Positions 1 through 10,704 are shown, counted from the first letter of the stretch. The stretch is 64,000 nt of DNA from Myxocyprinus asiaticus (GCF_019703515.2 NC_059373.1:12683281-12747280); one strand, 5' to 3'. Numbers and translations are program-made. The notes: a model not told the origin generated them from the letters alone.

Positions 1-1403
1 TCCCAAATTCAGTATCTCAGAAAATTAGAATATTGTGAAAAGGTTCAATACTGAAGACACCTGGTGCCACACTCTAATCAGCTAATTAACTCAAAACACC
101 TGCAAAGGCCTTTAAATGGTCTCTCAGTCTAGTTCTGTACGCTACACAATCATGGGGAAGACTGCTGACTTGACAGTTGTCCAAAAGATGACCATTGATA
201 CGTTGCACAAGGAGGGCAAGACACAAAAGGTCATTGCAAAAGAGGCTGGCTGTTCACAGAGCTCTGTGTCCAAGCACATTAATAGAGAGGCGAAGGGAAG
301 GAAAAGATGTGGTAGAAAAAAGTGTACAAGCAATAGGGATAACCGCACCCTCGAGAGGATTGTGAAACAAAACCCATTCAAAAATGTGGGGGAGAACCAC
401 TACGCACAGACGTATGCAAGACATGGGTTTCAGCTGTCGCATTCCTTGTGTCAAGCCACTCTTGAACAATAGACAGCGTCTGAAGCGTCTTGCCTGGGCT
501 AAAGACAAAAAGGACTGGACTGCTGCTGAGTGGTCCAAAGTTATGTTCTCTGATGAAAGTAAATTTTGCATTTCCTTTGGAAATCAGGGTCCCAGAGTCT
601 GGAGGAAGAGAGGAGAGGCACACAATCCACGTTGCTTGAGGTCCAGTGTAAAGTTTCCACAGTCAGTGATGGTTTGGGGTGCCATGTCATCTGCTGGTGT
701 TGGTCCACTGTGTTTTCTGAGGTCCAAGGTCAATGCAGCCGTATACCAGGAAGTTTTAGAGCGCTTCATGCTTCCTGCTGCTGACCAACTTTATGGAGAT
801 GCAGATTTCATTTTCCAACAGGACTTGGCACCTGCACACAGTGCCAAAGCAACCAGTATCTGGTTTAAGGACCATGGTATCCCTGTTCTTAATTGGCCAG
901 CAAACTCGCCTGACCTTAACCCCATAGAAAATCTATGGGGTATTGTGAAGAGGAAGATGCGATATGCCAGACCCAACAATGCAGAAGAGCTGAAGGCCAC
1001 TATCAGAGCAACCTGGGCTCTCATAACACCTGAGCAGTGCCACAGACTGATCGACTCCATGCCACGCCGCATTGCTGCAGTAATTCAGGCAAAAGGAGCC
1101 CCAACTAAGTATTGAGTGCTGTACATGCTCATACTTTTCATGTTCATACTTTTCAGTTGGCCAAGATTTCTAAAAATCCTTTCTTTGTATTGGTCTTAAG
1201 TAATATTCTAATTTTCTGAGATACTGAATTTGGGATTTTCCTTAGTTGTCAGTTATAATCATCAAAATTAAAAGAAATAAACATTTGAAATATATCAGTC
1301 TGTGTGTAATGAATGAATATAATATACAAGTTTCACTTTTTGAATGGAATTAGTGAAATAAATCAACTTTTTGATGATATTCTAATTATATGACCAGCAC
1401 CTG
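1..1403 (+). mobile_element. Tc1/mariner-type DNA transposon, left end cut by the window
   Basis: The first 34 bases reappear as a perfect reverse complement at 1202-1235. Beyond that the right end continues to 1403 with a second, outer copy of the motif (attctaattatatgaccagc at 1380-1399) and a TA. This is the inverted-repeat/direct-repeat arrangement of fish Tc1 elements with terminal repeats of about 200 bp, so the outer half of the left repeat lies outside the window. It carries a broken transposase gene. If kcnh8 continues leftward, it sits in a kcnh8 intron. Confidence 0.9.
116..1115 (+). pseudogene. Tc1-like transposase, broken by a small deletion
   Basis: The product would be a cut-and-paste transposase that binds the terminal repeats and moves the element between TA sites. 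The first frame (116-472) has the N-terminal helix-turn-helix region with the GRKK-type basic patch. The second frame (384-1115) has the catalytic core: the first Asp in MFSDESKF, the second in IFQQDLAPAHSA, and the Glu in SPDLNPIENLW, a DD34E arrangement. The frames change near 392-400, where the paired-like domain appears to lose a few dozen bases. The core is otherwise well preserved, which suggests a fairly young insertion, but this copy cannot make a full protein. Confidence 0.88.
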
Positions 1404-1899
1404 TATAGAGTCATAATTCAGCATTTTTAAAATCTGTGATTAACTATAAAAAATCATGCAATGAAATATTTTAAACAACATTGCCAATAATGGGTGTTCT
1501 TTACATTACAGTACTGTAGTATAGAGGTCATGTACGTTGCATGTACTGTATCACATGTTCATGACACTTGATCTGATAATGTGTGAAAAAGTATGCCTTT
1601 AACTTTTTCATGTTTTTAACTTTTTCCATTTTTTTTTCATGTTTATTTTATACTTTTATATTTGTTAGTGAATGTTTAATTTGAAATATTGCGTTGCTGA
1701 TGCTCTGGTGTCTTAATGGCCAGGCACATCTTTAAAAGCTTTTAAACCTTTTTCAACATTTGAATGTCAATAAATTGCTGATTGCTAATAACCTGCATTG
1801 TGTTTGCAGTCACTGGTCAAGTTTTGAAGAATTTATGGAAGTACAGCAAATGTATTAAGTGTAGGAGTGCAGAGTGAAGTTCTAGTGAACAACAGTAGA
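1404..1899. other. AT-rich DNA without a recognised gene
   Basis: This is the flank of the Tc1 element. It has runs of T and A and no convincing coding frame, splice-site pair or terminal repeat that I can see. From about 1840 it grades into the tandem-repeat array. Confidence 0.5.
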
Positions 1900-2019
1900 A
1901 CTGCAGTACAAGTGTGGCAATTTGGACGCAGTATTCCTGCAGTTTTCAGTACTGCAATAAAAGTGTGGTAATTTGGACACAGTATTCCTGCAGTTTTCAT
2001 TACTGCACTACAAGTGTGG
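1900..2019 (+). repeat. Tandem repeat of about 50 bp, first block
   Basis: The unit contains acaagtgtggtaatttggac followed by gcagtattcctgcagttttc and an agtactgca link. About two and a half units are visible before the array is cut at 2020 by an LTR element. The same unit resumes at 7282-7359 and again at 11624, so the blocks were once contiguous and were split by retroelements. Confidence 0.8.
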
Positions 2020-2785
2020 TGTAGCGCGGAGGAGGGCGGGGCTGGGCGGAATGACGGACGCCCGGACCCCAATCAGCCTGATGAGGAGAGCGAGGGATAA
2101 AGGCGACCGAAGACGGCAGAGAACTATGGGCAGCTGCCCTGTATGTGTTTGTGTGTCTTTTTATTTAATTAAATATTATTTATATTGTTAAGCCGGTTCT
2201 TGCCTCCTCCTTTCCCTTGTACCACCTTTACATTGGTGTCGAAACCCGGGAGGGAGGAGGGATGCCGTCGTAGAGTCCTCGACACTGCCGCCCACCCAGG
2301 GGAGTGCTGCTGCCATCCGCCGGGGGACGGTGTAGCCTGACCGCCCGGACGCGGGGAACGGCCGCCATCCGCGAGGCGAGGAGGTACGGGACTCCCCGAC
2401 CGCATGGAGCGATGGTGTCGCTGCCAGGGGCGGAGGAGTGTCCCCACGTGCCACCAGAAAATCAGAGGGGCGTTCTGTCCGCTGGGGATCGGAGGTTTTA
2501 CTCCGGTCCGCCGGGGGAGGAGCGGCTGTCGTCCGCCTGAGAGGGTGGAGGACTGATCGGGGACTACGTGACGGTGAATCAGAGAACCGGTGAGTGAGCT
2601 TTTTCTCTCTCTCCTCTCTCTCTCTTGTGCTGTCACTCCGTGTTGGCCTTTCCCTCTGCTTTTTTTTTTTTTTCAGGTCGAGGAAGGAGGGGATGACCTG
2701 CCGGCAGGAGGGGGGAATGTACGTCATGCCGGGGGCTCCCCAGCCTGAGGCAACACAGGGAGGAGTGTAGCGTGGAGGAGGGCGG
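2020..2785 (+). mobile_element. Miniature LTR retrotransposon T1, no coding capacity
   Basis: A 213-bp LTR-like segment (2020-2232) starts TGTAGCG, ends TTTACA and is followed at once by ttggtgtcgaaacccgggag, a typical tRNA primer-binding site. The interior (about 530 bp) has no long reading frame. A second LTR start (tgtagcgtggaggagggcgg) appears at 2767 but stops after about 20 bp, where DIRS sequence begins. Inside are a good splice-donor-like gtgagt at 2590 and a pyrimidine tract ending cag at 2676. Related copies lie at 13790 and 36199. The exact start of the 3' LTR is uncertain, because tgtacgtcatg at 2718 is an alternative. Confidence 0.72.
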
Positions 2786-3560
2786 GGCCGGAAGTGCATG
2801 AAGAGCTGACAAGGTCGTGGGAGGCACTTTTTTACTGCCCGGTCCCGATCTTTTCAGCTTCCCCGCCCTCACTACCCTCAATGGTGGGGTGGCCAAGGGC
2901 TATTCGGCAATCCCCCGGTGGATAAAGGCGCTCGCAGTGCACCTATGCCCGCAGAGCGCCGTCACCTGGCGTGGGCCCAAAGCCCCCGTCCAAAGCCTGT
3001 AGGTTTATGTCGTCTCTGACGGCCAAGGCCTACGGTGCTGCTGGACAAGCCGCCTCCGCCCTGCATGCCATGGCTCTCCTGTAAGTCCGCCAAGGCGCTA
3101 AAGGAACTGCACGAGGGTAGTTCCGCCCCGGGATTGATGCAGGAACTGCACTCGGTGACCGACCTCGGTCCAGGAGTGCCACCTTTGGCTCAACCTGGTC
3201 GAGATGGGTGAGGCCGACAGGACACGGTTCCTTGCTGCCCCCATCTCCCAGGCTGGCCTATTCGGCAACACCGTCAAGGACTTTGCCCAGCAGTTCTCGA
3301 TGGTGGAGCAGTAGACGGAGGCTATCCGGCATATCCTGTCCGGCGTGGCTCAAGATCCCGCACCCCGTCTGCTCGTCGCCAAGAGCGTCCCCCTGCGGTG
3401 ACTGCACCGGCTCCGCCGCAGCCTGCCCCTTCGGCCCGGCCCCGGCGTGGAGCCCACCGCAGGAAGGCTTCAAAGCGCCCTTGAGACGGCGACCCAGGGT
3501 CGACGAAACCCGCTGCTCTGGAGCTGGTAAGCAGACCTCTCCATCTTTTTGTTACCTTTG
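2786..3560 (+). pseudogene. DIRS gag-like ORF, C-terminal part, broken
   Basis: The conceptual product is the structural or nucleic-acid-binding protein of a DIRS element. Identification rests on alignment by eye with the better preserved gag of copy 2 on the minus strand near 29330-30094. Both share the stretch encoding TRSW followed by an aromatic/Pro region, a block rich in Ala with AKALKELH-like residues, and a block before FGNTV. The reading frame is interrupted several times (for example a TAG in the glutamine-rich helix near 3312). The N-terminal Cys/His-rich part is absent because the element is truncated. Confidence 0.65.
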
Positions 3561-3949
3561 CATTTAATTGCGCTGCATGCCCAAGTGGCTGCAGTACTCA
3601 AGAGTCCAGCAAGAGCGGTGTCCTTGTTCCCTGGGTCACGTACCCAGTGTGCACGGCCGTCATCACGACCACCTTCCACCACTCTATTTGGCAGGTTTGG
3701 CAATCCAGCGGCGGTTTCCCGCCCCTGAGCGCCCAGCTGTGGCACAAATCCACCCCCAATGTGACAGTCTCCACGGGTCACGAGGACAGGCCTCTTTCTT
3801 CCCCATCCCAGGCTGTTCCGGGGGTGGTCACAAGGAGCCAGGTAAGTGCTTCGATGTCGCTAGACTCAGCACGGCTACGACATGGTGTGGCACCTCGAGC
3901 TCCGCCCCACCTGCCGGTACGTCCGACGACGTTGTCCCTTGGGTCCCCC

Positions 3950-4700
3950 TTGCGCGGAACTTGGACGTGTGGCTTGCGCTTTCCAATCTGTCGCGATGGC
4001 TGGTCCGGACCGTCCGACTAGGCTACACAATTCAGTTCGCCAGGCGTCTGCCCAGGTTCAGCGGTGTCCACTTCACCTTGGTGAAGGACGAAAACGCTGC
4101 TACCTTGAGCGCGGAGATCGATAGAACCTGTCCCTCTGGCTGAGATGAAGAAGGGGTATTACAGCCCTTACTTCATCGTACCGAAAGAAGGCGGTGGGCT
4201 GCGGCCAATCTTGGACCTGCGAGTACTGAACCGGGCTTTACACAGACTCCCATTCAAGATGTGGACACAAAAAAGCATTCTGGCGAGCGTCCGGCATCAA
4301 GATTGGTTCGTGGTGGTAGACCTGAAGGACGCGTACTTCAACGTCTCGATCCTTCCTTGACACAGGCCCTTCCTGCAGTTTGCATTCGAGGGTCAGGCAT
4401 ATCAGTACAAGGTCCTCCCTTTCGGCCTGTCCCTGTCTCCTTGAATCTTCACGAAGGTCGCAGAGGCAGCCCTTGCCCCACTAAGGGAGGTGGCCATTCG
4501 CATTCTCAACTACAGTATCTCGACGACTGGCTAATCTTAGCTCACTCTTGGGACATGTTGTGCGCACACAGGGACTTGGTGCTCTCACACCTCAGCCGAC
4601 TAGGGCTTCGGGTCAACTGGGAAAAGAGCAAGCTCCTCCCGGTTCAAAGCATCTTTTCTCGGTTTGGAGTTGGACTCTTTGACAGCGTGCCTCACGAATG
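3950..4700 (+). pseudogene. DIRS reverse transcriptase, disrupted
   Basis: The enzyme would copy element RNA into DNA. The first part (around 4145-4360) reads YYSPYFIVPKEGGGLRPILD and then VVDLKDAYFNV, which are the palm motifs with the first catalytic Asp. After a TGA at 4358 the next frame holds the fingers/palm region and, around 4510-4530, YLDDWLILAH, the YxDD catalytic box. The following LRVNWEKSKL matches the end of the DIRS palm/thumb. A second in-frame TGA lies near 4442. All catalytic motifs are recognisable but in different frames, so the gene is dead. Confidence 0.85.
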
Positions 4701-4959
4701 AGCGTGCCCAGTCGGTGTTGGCTTGTTTGAAGGTGTTCAAACAGAAAACAGTGGTTCCACTGAAACTTTTTCAGAGGCTCCTGGGGCATATGGCATCCTC
4801 AGCGGTGGCCACCCCGCTCGGGTTGATGCAAATGAGGACGCTTCAGCACTGGCATCAGACTCAAGTCCCGAAATGGGCATTGTGCCGCGGGACACATCGC
4901 ATGGTCATCACGCCGGTCTGTCACCGTCTTTTCAGCCCTTGGACTGACCTCTCATTTCT

Positions 4960-5350
4960 ACGGGCAGGTGTTCCCCTAGAACTGGTCTCCAGGCACATCA
5001 TTGGTCATGACGGATGCCTCCAAAACAGGCTGGGGCACTGTTTGCAATGGGCACGCAGCCGCCGGCTTGTGGACGGACCCGCGACTGCATTGGCACATCA
5101 ACTGACTAGAGTTGTTGGCAATTCTGCTCGCCCTGCGGAGATTTCGGCCGTTGATCCAGGGCAAGCACGTGTTAGTTTTGACAGACAACATGGCAACGGT
5201 AGCATATGTCAACCACCAAGGCGGTCTGCGCTCTCGTTGTATTTCACAACTCGCCCGCCATCTCCTCCTCTGGAGTCAGCAGCACTTCAAGTTGCTGCGA
5301 GCCACTCACATCCCGGGCAACCTCAACACCACAGTGGATGCGCTGTCATG
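4960..5350 (+). pseudogene. DIRS RNase H domain
   Basis: Around 5112-5350 the frame reads VLTDNMATVAYVNHQGG and ends in THIPGNLNTTVDALS. The TDN core Asp and the closing NxxADALS-like motif are hallmarks of retroelement RNase H, which removes the RNA template strand. The upstream part, with the first Asp (TDASKTGWG-like), is in another frame near 5005-5040. From 5350 to about 5650 the sequence resembles the conserved linker found between RNase H and recombinase in DIRS elements, but it is broken by stops and I cannot assign an enzyme activity. Confidence 0.8.
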
Positions 5351-5656
5351 ACAGGTTACCCTCAGGGGAGAGTGGAGACTCCACCCTCAGGTGGTCCAGC
5401 TGATTTGGAGTTGATTCAGACAGGCACAGGTGCACCTGTTTGCCTCCCAGTGAGCCTACTTGCACAGACCCTGTGCAAGGTCAGGGAGGACGAGGAGCAG
5501 GTCATCCTGGTAGCACCCTACTGGCCCACCCAGACGTGGTTCTTGGACCTCACGCTCCTCGCGACAGCACCCCCCGGCGAATTCCCCTGAGGAAGGACCT
5601 TCTTTCTCAGGGACGGGGCACCATCTGGCACCCACGACCAGACCTCTGGAATCTCC

Positions 5657-6656
5657 ATGTCTGGCCCCTGGACGGGACCTGCAGTGGTAGACACGATCAC
5701 TCAGGCTAGGGCCCCCTCTACGAGGCGCCTGTATGCCTTTAAGTGGCGTCTGTTCGCTAAGTGGTGTTCTTCCCGATGGGAAGACCCCCAGAGATGCGCA
5801 GTCAGATCAGTGCTTTCCTTCCTGCAGGAGAGGTTGGAAGGGAGGCTGTCCCCTTCCACCTTGAAGGTGTACGTTGCCGCCATAGCAGCACACCACGACG
5901 CAGTCGACGGTAAGTCCTTAGGGAAGCACGACCTGATCATCAGGTTCCTAAGAGGTGCCAGGAGGCTGAATCCCCCCAGACCGTGCCTCATTCCCTCATC
6001 GGACCTCTCTGTAGTTCTTCAGGGTCTACAGAGAGACCCCTTTGAGCCTTTGCAGTCAGCCGAGCTTAAGGCACTCTCCTTGAAGACTGCCCTCCTGACT
6101 GCGCTCACTTCCATCAAGAGGGTAGGAGACCTGCAAGCGTTCTCTGTCAACGAAACTGGAGTTCGGTCCGGGTTACTCTCACGTGATCCTGAGACTCTGA
6201 CCGGGCTATGTGCCCAAGGTTCCCACGACCCCTTTTAGGGACCAGGTGGTGAACCTGCAAGCACTGCCCCAGGAGGAGGCAGACCCAGCCCTGTCGTTGC
6301 TGGTTGCTTTATGCATCTATTTGGATCGCACGCAGAGCTTTAGTATCTCTGAGCAGCTCTTTGTCTGCTTTGGTGCACAGCGGAAAGGAAGCACTGTCTC
6401 CAAGCAGAGGATTGCCCACTGGCTCATTGACGCCATAACTATGGCATATCACGCCCAGGACATGCCGCCCCCGGTAGGGCTACGAGCCCATTCTTCCAGG
6501 GGTGTAGCGGCCTCCTGGGTCCAGGCCAGGGGTGCCTCTCTAACATACCTTTGCAGAGCAGCAGGCTGGGCAACACCCGACACCTTTGCAAGGTTCTACA
6601 ACCTCCGGGTGGAACCGGTTTCATCCCAGGTAGTGGCACGCAATACAAGCGGATAA
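5657..6656 (+). pseudogene. DIRS tyrosine recombinase, one frameshift
   Basis: The enzyme would insert the circular DNA copy by site-specific strand exchange. The N-terminal core-binding part starts ITQARAPSTRRLYAFKWRLF (about 5695-5755). The catalytic half includes LLTALTSIKRVGDLQAFSV with the first Arg and, in a second frame after about 6230, GLRAHSSRGVAASW (His-x-x-Arg) and TFARFYNLRV with the nucleophilic Tyr. All expected catalytic residues can be found, but a frameshift near 6210-6238 separates the two halves. Length and order are normal for DIRS. This is the best-preserved gene of this copy. Confidence 0.88.
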
Positions 6657-7281
6657 GCCCGGGATAGCCGGCTGGGTGTATCGCTTGCACATAGCGCCTA
6701 CCACCTCCTTTTGAGCTGAAGATGTGCGCCATTAATTCCCAGTAGTGTTCACAAACTTTGTTCCCTGGTTGACTTCCTCCGAGCCCTGTGGCAGTCGAGT
6801 TTTCAGAGAGACTCACTGCCGGCCCAGTACACGTGCTAACTAAGAGTCCTGTTCTGGGGTAGGTGCTCCACATGTGGCGGTTCATTGTAAGGCTAACCCC
6901 ATGTGATATATATCTTCCGCTAATTCGTTTCCCTGTTGGCAAACTGCGTCTTCCTTGGGCAGAGCCCCCTTGTAGTAACTCCTCCCCCGTTGGGTAGGAT
7001 CTACCTTGAAGACTCTCCACATTATTGGAAAGACCATGTGATGTATTCTTCTACTTAAATATCCCCCCCTCTCTTTGGGCGAGGTGTGGTCTCCGCAGTG
7101 TCTTCCCCTTGGGAGGGGCAAATACCAAATACCACTCAAATACCACTCGCCAATTTTCATTGGCCTTTTATCAAAGACCAGAGGTGTCTCAGGCTCCCAA
7201 GAGTGACCCCTAGTGTCACTACATCGACACAACTTCTCATTCCCTCCATCAGGGAATGGAGGTTACACAAGTAACCATGAC

Positions 7282-7359
7282 ATTTTTAGTACTGCAGTAC
7301 AAGTGTTGTAATTTGGACAGAGTATTCCTGCAGTTTTCAGTACTGCAGTACAAGTGTGG
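7282..7359 (+). repeat. Tandem repeat of about 50 bp, second block
   Basis: One full unit and a partial one of the array seen at 1900-2019, with agtactgcagtacaag, tgtaatttggac and tattcctgcagttttc. It is flanked left by the DIRS end and right by an LTR element that starts immediately after acaagtgtgg. Confidence 0.8.
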
Positions 7360-7625
7360 TGTGGCAGCGGGGGCGTGGTCACACGTCCATCCGGAGTCTG
7401 ATAATGTCTAACACCTGTTTCTAGTTGCAGTAAGCAGTGGGGAGAGCGATAAAGAGCGACCACGCCAGAGACCAGGGAGAGAGAGTTCAGGACAGACTGA
7501 AAAGTGCTGTGCCTAAGTGTTAAGCTGTAAAGCCATTTTGAGTTTATTGAAATTAAAGTCTTACCTTGAGTTTCAACCCCACGTTTCCCATGTCCTCCTG
7601 TTCCCTGTCTACGAACTTCCTTACA
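7360..7625 (+). repeat. 5' LTR of the Gmr1-like element
   Basis: 266 bp, with TG...CA ends. It lacks about 40 bp present in the 3' LTR (the gagagagaaagcagcaaggg region at about 11357-11376). An attaaa-type polyadenylation motif lies near 7550. The LTRs also differ by scattered substitutions, so the insertion is not recent. Confidence 0.88.
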
Positions 7626-7664
7626 CTGGTGCCGAAACCCGGGTTATTGGAGGAAATACACCGA

Positions 7665-8410
7665 CATGGAGTCCTCGCACTTGGTGGAAGTCATCAAGTC
7701 CCTCACCAGTATGCAATAGGCGCAACATCAGGCCCTGCTTGAGCTATGCCAGGACCAGGATCGCCGATTCCAGGAGGTGCTGCGAGCTCAAGCAGAGGAC
7801 CGGCACAATCCGGAGCGTGCTACACCAGGAGAAAACCCCGGCCGTGACCCCCATGCCCCCAGTTGCTCTTATGAAGATGGGGCCCGAAGATGATCCCGAG
7901 GACTTCCTGGATCTTTTTGAAAGGACGGCCGAGATCCTGAGCGTGCCCAGTGGGCGGCCAGGCTTATCCCATTGGTGTCCGGGGAAGCTCAACTCGTGGC
8001 GCAACAACTATTGCCGGTGAATCTCCTGGCATATGATGACCTGAGGAAGACCATCCTGCAGTGGGTCGGCCACAGCCCGGAGCAATACCGACAGCTTTTC
8101 TGGTCAATGGAGATGGAAGGGGACGGCCGACCCTTTGCCTTCACCCAGCGGCTCCGGGTCACCTGCTGGAAGTGGCTGCTGGCTGAGGACCGCGACACCA
8201 AAGGAATCATTGACCACATGGTGCTGGAGCAGCTGATCCGTTGGCTACCGAAAGGAACGCGGAGTGGATCCAGTGCCACTGCCCGGCGTCGCTGGAGGAG
8301 GCCGTCCAACAGGCGGAGGACAAGATCTTGGCATATCAAAGGGCAGAAGAGCCCTCCCACTCTCTCTCCCCTCCCCCTATGTTTTCCCCGATCGAGCCAG
8401 AGTGTACAGA
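7665..8410 (+). pseudogene. LTR-element gag with a capsid/SCAN-like region
   Basis: It begins near the ATG at 7665 (MESSHLVEVIKSL) just after the primer-binding site. The 7861-8390 region encodes GPEDDPEDFLDLFERTAE, then LVAQQLLPVNLLAYDDLRK and RLPKGT-type residues: the helical capsid fold shared by gypsy gag and vertebrate SCAN domains. Stops (TAG near 7718) and frame changes interrupt it. No zinc knuckle was recognised. Confidence 0.72.
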
Positions 8411-8545
8411 ATACCGGTAAGTGTCAAGGGGAGTACTCATCAAGCCTTGTTGGATACGGGCTGTAACCAGACCACTATCCACCAATGCTTGGTTCAACAT
8501 GACGTGAGGGAGGGGGAGGCTTCGGCCCCTCCCGTCCTTTGAGGA
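8400..8545 (+). pseudogene. Retroelement aspartic protease remnant
   Basis: The frame reads IPVSVKGSTHQALLDTGCNQ at about 8407-8468. The DTG triad after two hydrophobic residues is the active-site motif of retroelement proteases that cut Gag-Pol. The downstream flap and ILG region are not seen, because sequence jumps to the integrase zinc finger within about 100 bp, so most of the domain is deleted. Confidence 0.7.
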
Positions 8546-8611
8546 TTTTCCGAAAGGGATTTCCCTCTAGAGCTGTCAAGAGATGAAACCCTTAGGCATG
8601 CCCTCGACCAA

Positions 8612-9800
8612 GTGAAAGTTATTGATGGTCAGCGACCCTATTTTGTGACAATCGAAGAGTGGTTGTATCGAGTGATGCAGGACGCTCAAACAAAGGAGGA
8701 TACAACCTTGCTGTTAATACCGCAGAGCCGTCAGGAAATGTTATTCCAGGCGGCTCACTATAATCCAATGGCGGGTCACTTAGGGGAGAGAAAAACACTG
8801 AACCGACTAATTTGCCCGGCCCACTTTTATTGGCCGGGCATTCGCGGGGATGTTCACAGATGGTGAGCGGCATGCCGTGAATGTCAGCTGGTGAATCCAT
8901 CAGCCACCCCAAGAGCGCCTTTGTGCCCTCTTCCGCTGATCGAGGTCCCCTTCGAAAGAATTGGCATGGACCTCGTCAGGCCATTAGAGTGTTCAGCTCG
9001 CAGACATCGCTTTGTATTAGTCGTGGTGGACTAATGAACGCGATATCCGGAAGCAGTACCTCTGCGCAACATCTCAGCACACAGTGTTGCGGAGGCACTC
9101 TTCTAAATAATCTCCTGGGTGGGGATTCCGAAAGAAATCCTCACTGATCAAGGCACTACATTTATGTCACGAACACTCCTAAAGCTTTGCGAATTCTTGG
9201 GTATTAAGTTGATTCGCACCAGTGTTTACCATCCACAAACAGATGGCTTGGTGTAGCGATTTAATAAAACACTAAAAAATATGATTCGTAAGTTTGTGCA
9301 CGAGGATGCTAGAAATTGGGATAAATGGCTCGATCCCCTGTTATTCACAGTATGAGAGGTCCCGCAAGCCTCCACAGTGTTTTCCCCATTCGAGCTGCTG
9401 TATGGGCGGCGCCCGCGTGGCGTGCTTGGTGTCATACACAAAGCTTGGTAGAAGGGGCCTTCAAACAGTAAGAATGAAATTCAATACGTTTTTGATCTTA
9501 GAGCAAAACTGCACACTTTGGGGCAACTAACACAGGAGAATTTGCTCCAAGCTCAGGAATGTCAAAGCCGACTGTATAATTGGGGAACTCAGCTGTGGGA
9601 ATTTGCACCGGGAGACAAAGTGCTTGTATTAATTCCCACATCAAGCTCCAAATGACTCGCCAAGTGGCAAGGACCATTTGAGGTCACACGACGAGTGGTG
9701 GATCTCAATTATGAGGTGAAGCGAACTGATAGAGGGGGCGCACGTCAAATATACCACCTCAACCTCCTGAAATTATGGAGGGAGGCGGTCCCTGTGACGT
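8612..9800 (+). pseudogene. Integrase, stop codon at the catalytic Glu
   Basis: The enzyme would join element DNA to host DNA. The N-terminal zinc-binding part (AHYNPMAGHLGERKTLNRL, then FYWPGI and a Cys pair) is at 8750-8890. The core starts at RIGMDLVRPLE with the first Asp, continues with EILTDQGTTFMS carrying the second Asp, and reaches YHPQTDGLV followed by TAG and RFNKTL near 9230-9270. The stop stands exactly where the catalytic Glu is expected, one base from GAG. A C-terminal module with GPFEVTRRV follows. It precedes the reverse transcriptase, which is unusual for a gypsy-like element. Confidence 0.85.
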
Positions 9801-9879
9801 GGCTACGGTAGTTCCGGAGAGGGTAATGCTCGGGCCTGAGGTGAATACAAAACCCAATCATATCACCCTGGTCACTTGT

Positions 9880-10700
9880 GGAGATCACCTCTCACCGTAT
9901 CAAGTCACGGAGGTTGCCAAGTTGCAACAGGAATTTGCAGACGTCTTTTCCCCTCTGCCAGGTCATACAAACCTCATCCAGCACCACATCGAGACCGAGC
10001 CAGGGGTAGTGGTACGTAGCCGTCCCTACCAACTGCTTGAACACAAAAGAAAATAGTTCGGGAAGAGTTGGATGCAATGCTCGATATGGGGGTAATAGAG
10101 GAATCGCACAGTGATTGGTCCAGCCCGGTTGTTCTGGTACCTAAGAGCGACGGGTCTGTACAGTTCTGTGTGGATTATAGAAAAGTCAACGCGGTGTCTA
10201 AATTTGACAACTACCTAATGCCTCGTGTTGATGAGTTGCTCGATCGTTTGGGCACCGCTCAATTTTATTTGACACTGGATTTGACAAAGTGTTATTGGCA
10301 GATTCCCTTGACACCAATATCCCATGAAAAAACGGCCTTCTCCACACCGTTTGGATTACACCAGTTTGTGACTGTAAATGTTGTTTACAAAAAAACAGTG
10401 ATGTTTCTGTTTGGTTTGTTTGGGGCCCCGGCTACGTTTCAGCGCCTCATGGACCAAATCCTCAGACCGCATTTGGCTTACGCCGCTGCCCATCTGATGA
10501 CATCATCATTTACAGTAATGATTGGCAGCAGCACATGCAGCATCTGAGGGCAGTTCTGAGGGACGAGCGGGACTCACAGCAAACCCCAAGAAGTGCGTGA
10601 CTGGATGGGTGGAGGTACGGTATCTGGGGTTCTACTTGGGCCATGGGCAGGTGTGTCCCCAAATTGACAAACTACAGCGACCTGTCCGAGACCCAAGACC
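9880..10700 (+). pseudogene. LTR-element reverse transcriptase
   Basis: Motifs in order: SDWSSPVVLVPKSDGSVQFC (about 10111-10170), DLTKCYWQIPLT with the first catalytic Asp, KTAFSTPFGLHQF, and FGLFGAPATFQRLMD. The YxDD-type box near 10490-10515 is split by a one-base frame change (HL in one frame, then DDIIIYS in the next). A duplicated or shifted patch lies near 10380. The gene cannot give an active enzyme as it stands. Confidence 0.87.
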
Positions 10701-10704
10701 AAAA

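Larger units (their letters stand above)
2786..7277 (+). mobile_element. DIRS-type tyrosine-recombinase retrotransposon, copy 1, 5'-truncated
   Basis: In order it carries gag-like sequence, reverse transcriptase, RNase H and a tyrosine recombinase, with no DDE integrase and no LTRs. That combination defines the DIRS group, which integrates through a circular intermediate. The left end is missing: the copy begins inside gag (ccggaagtgcatga), joined directly to a fragment of the T1 LTR. The right end carries the family terminal sequence (gtgtcactacatcgacacaa near 7213) and a short cap, ggaatggaggttac, ending close to 7277, after which the tandem-repeat unit resumes. All frames contain stops or shifts. 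Confidence 0.85.

Noticed and set aside
2169..2896. Arg/Pro-rich minus-strand frames over T1
   Set aside because: They cross the LTR, primer-binding site and interior of the miniature element without any domain, and are explained by GC-rich composition.
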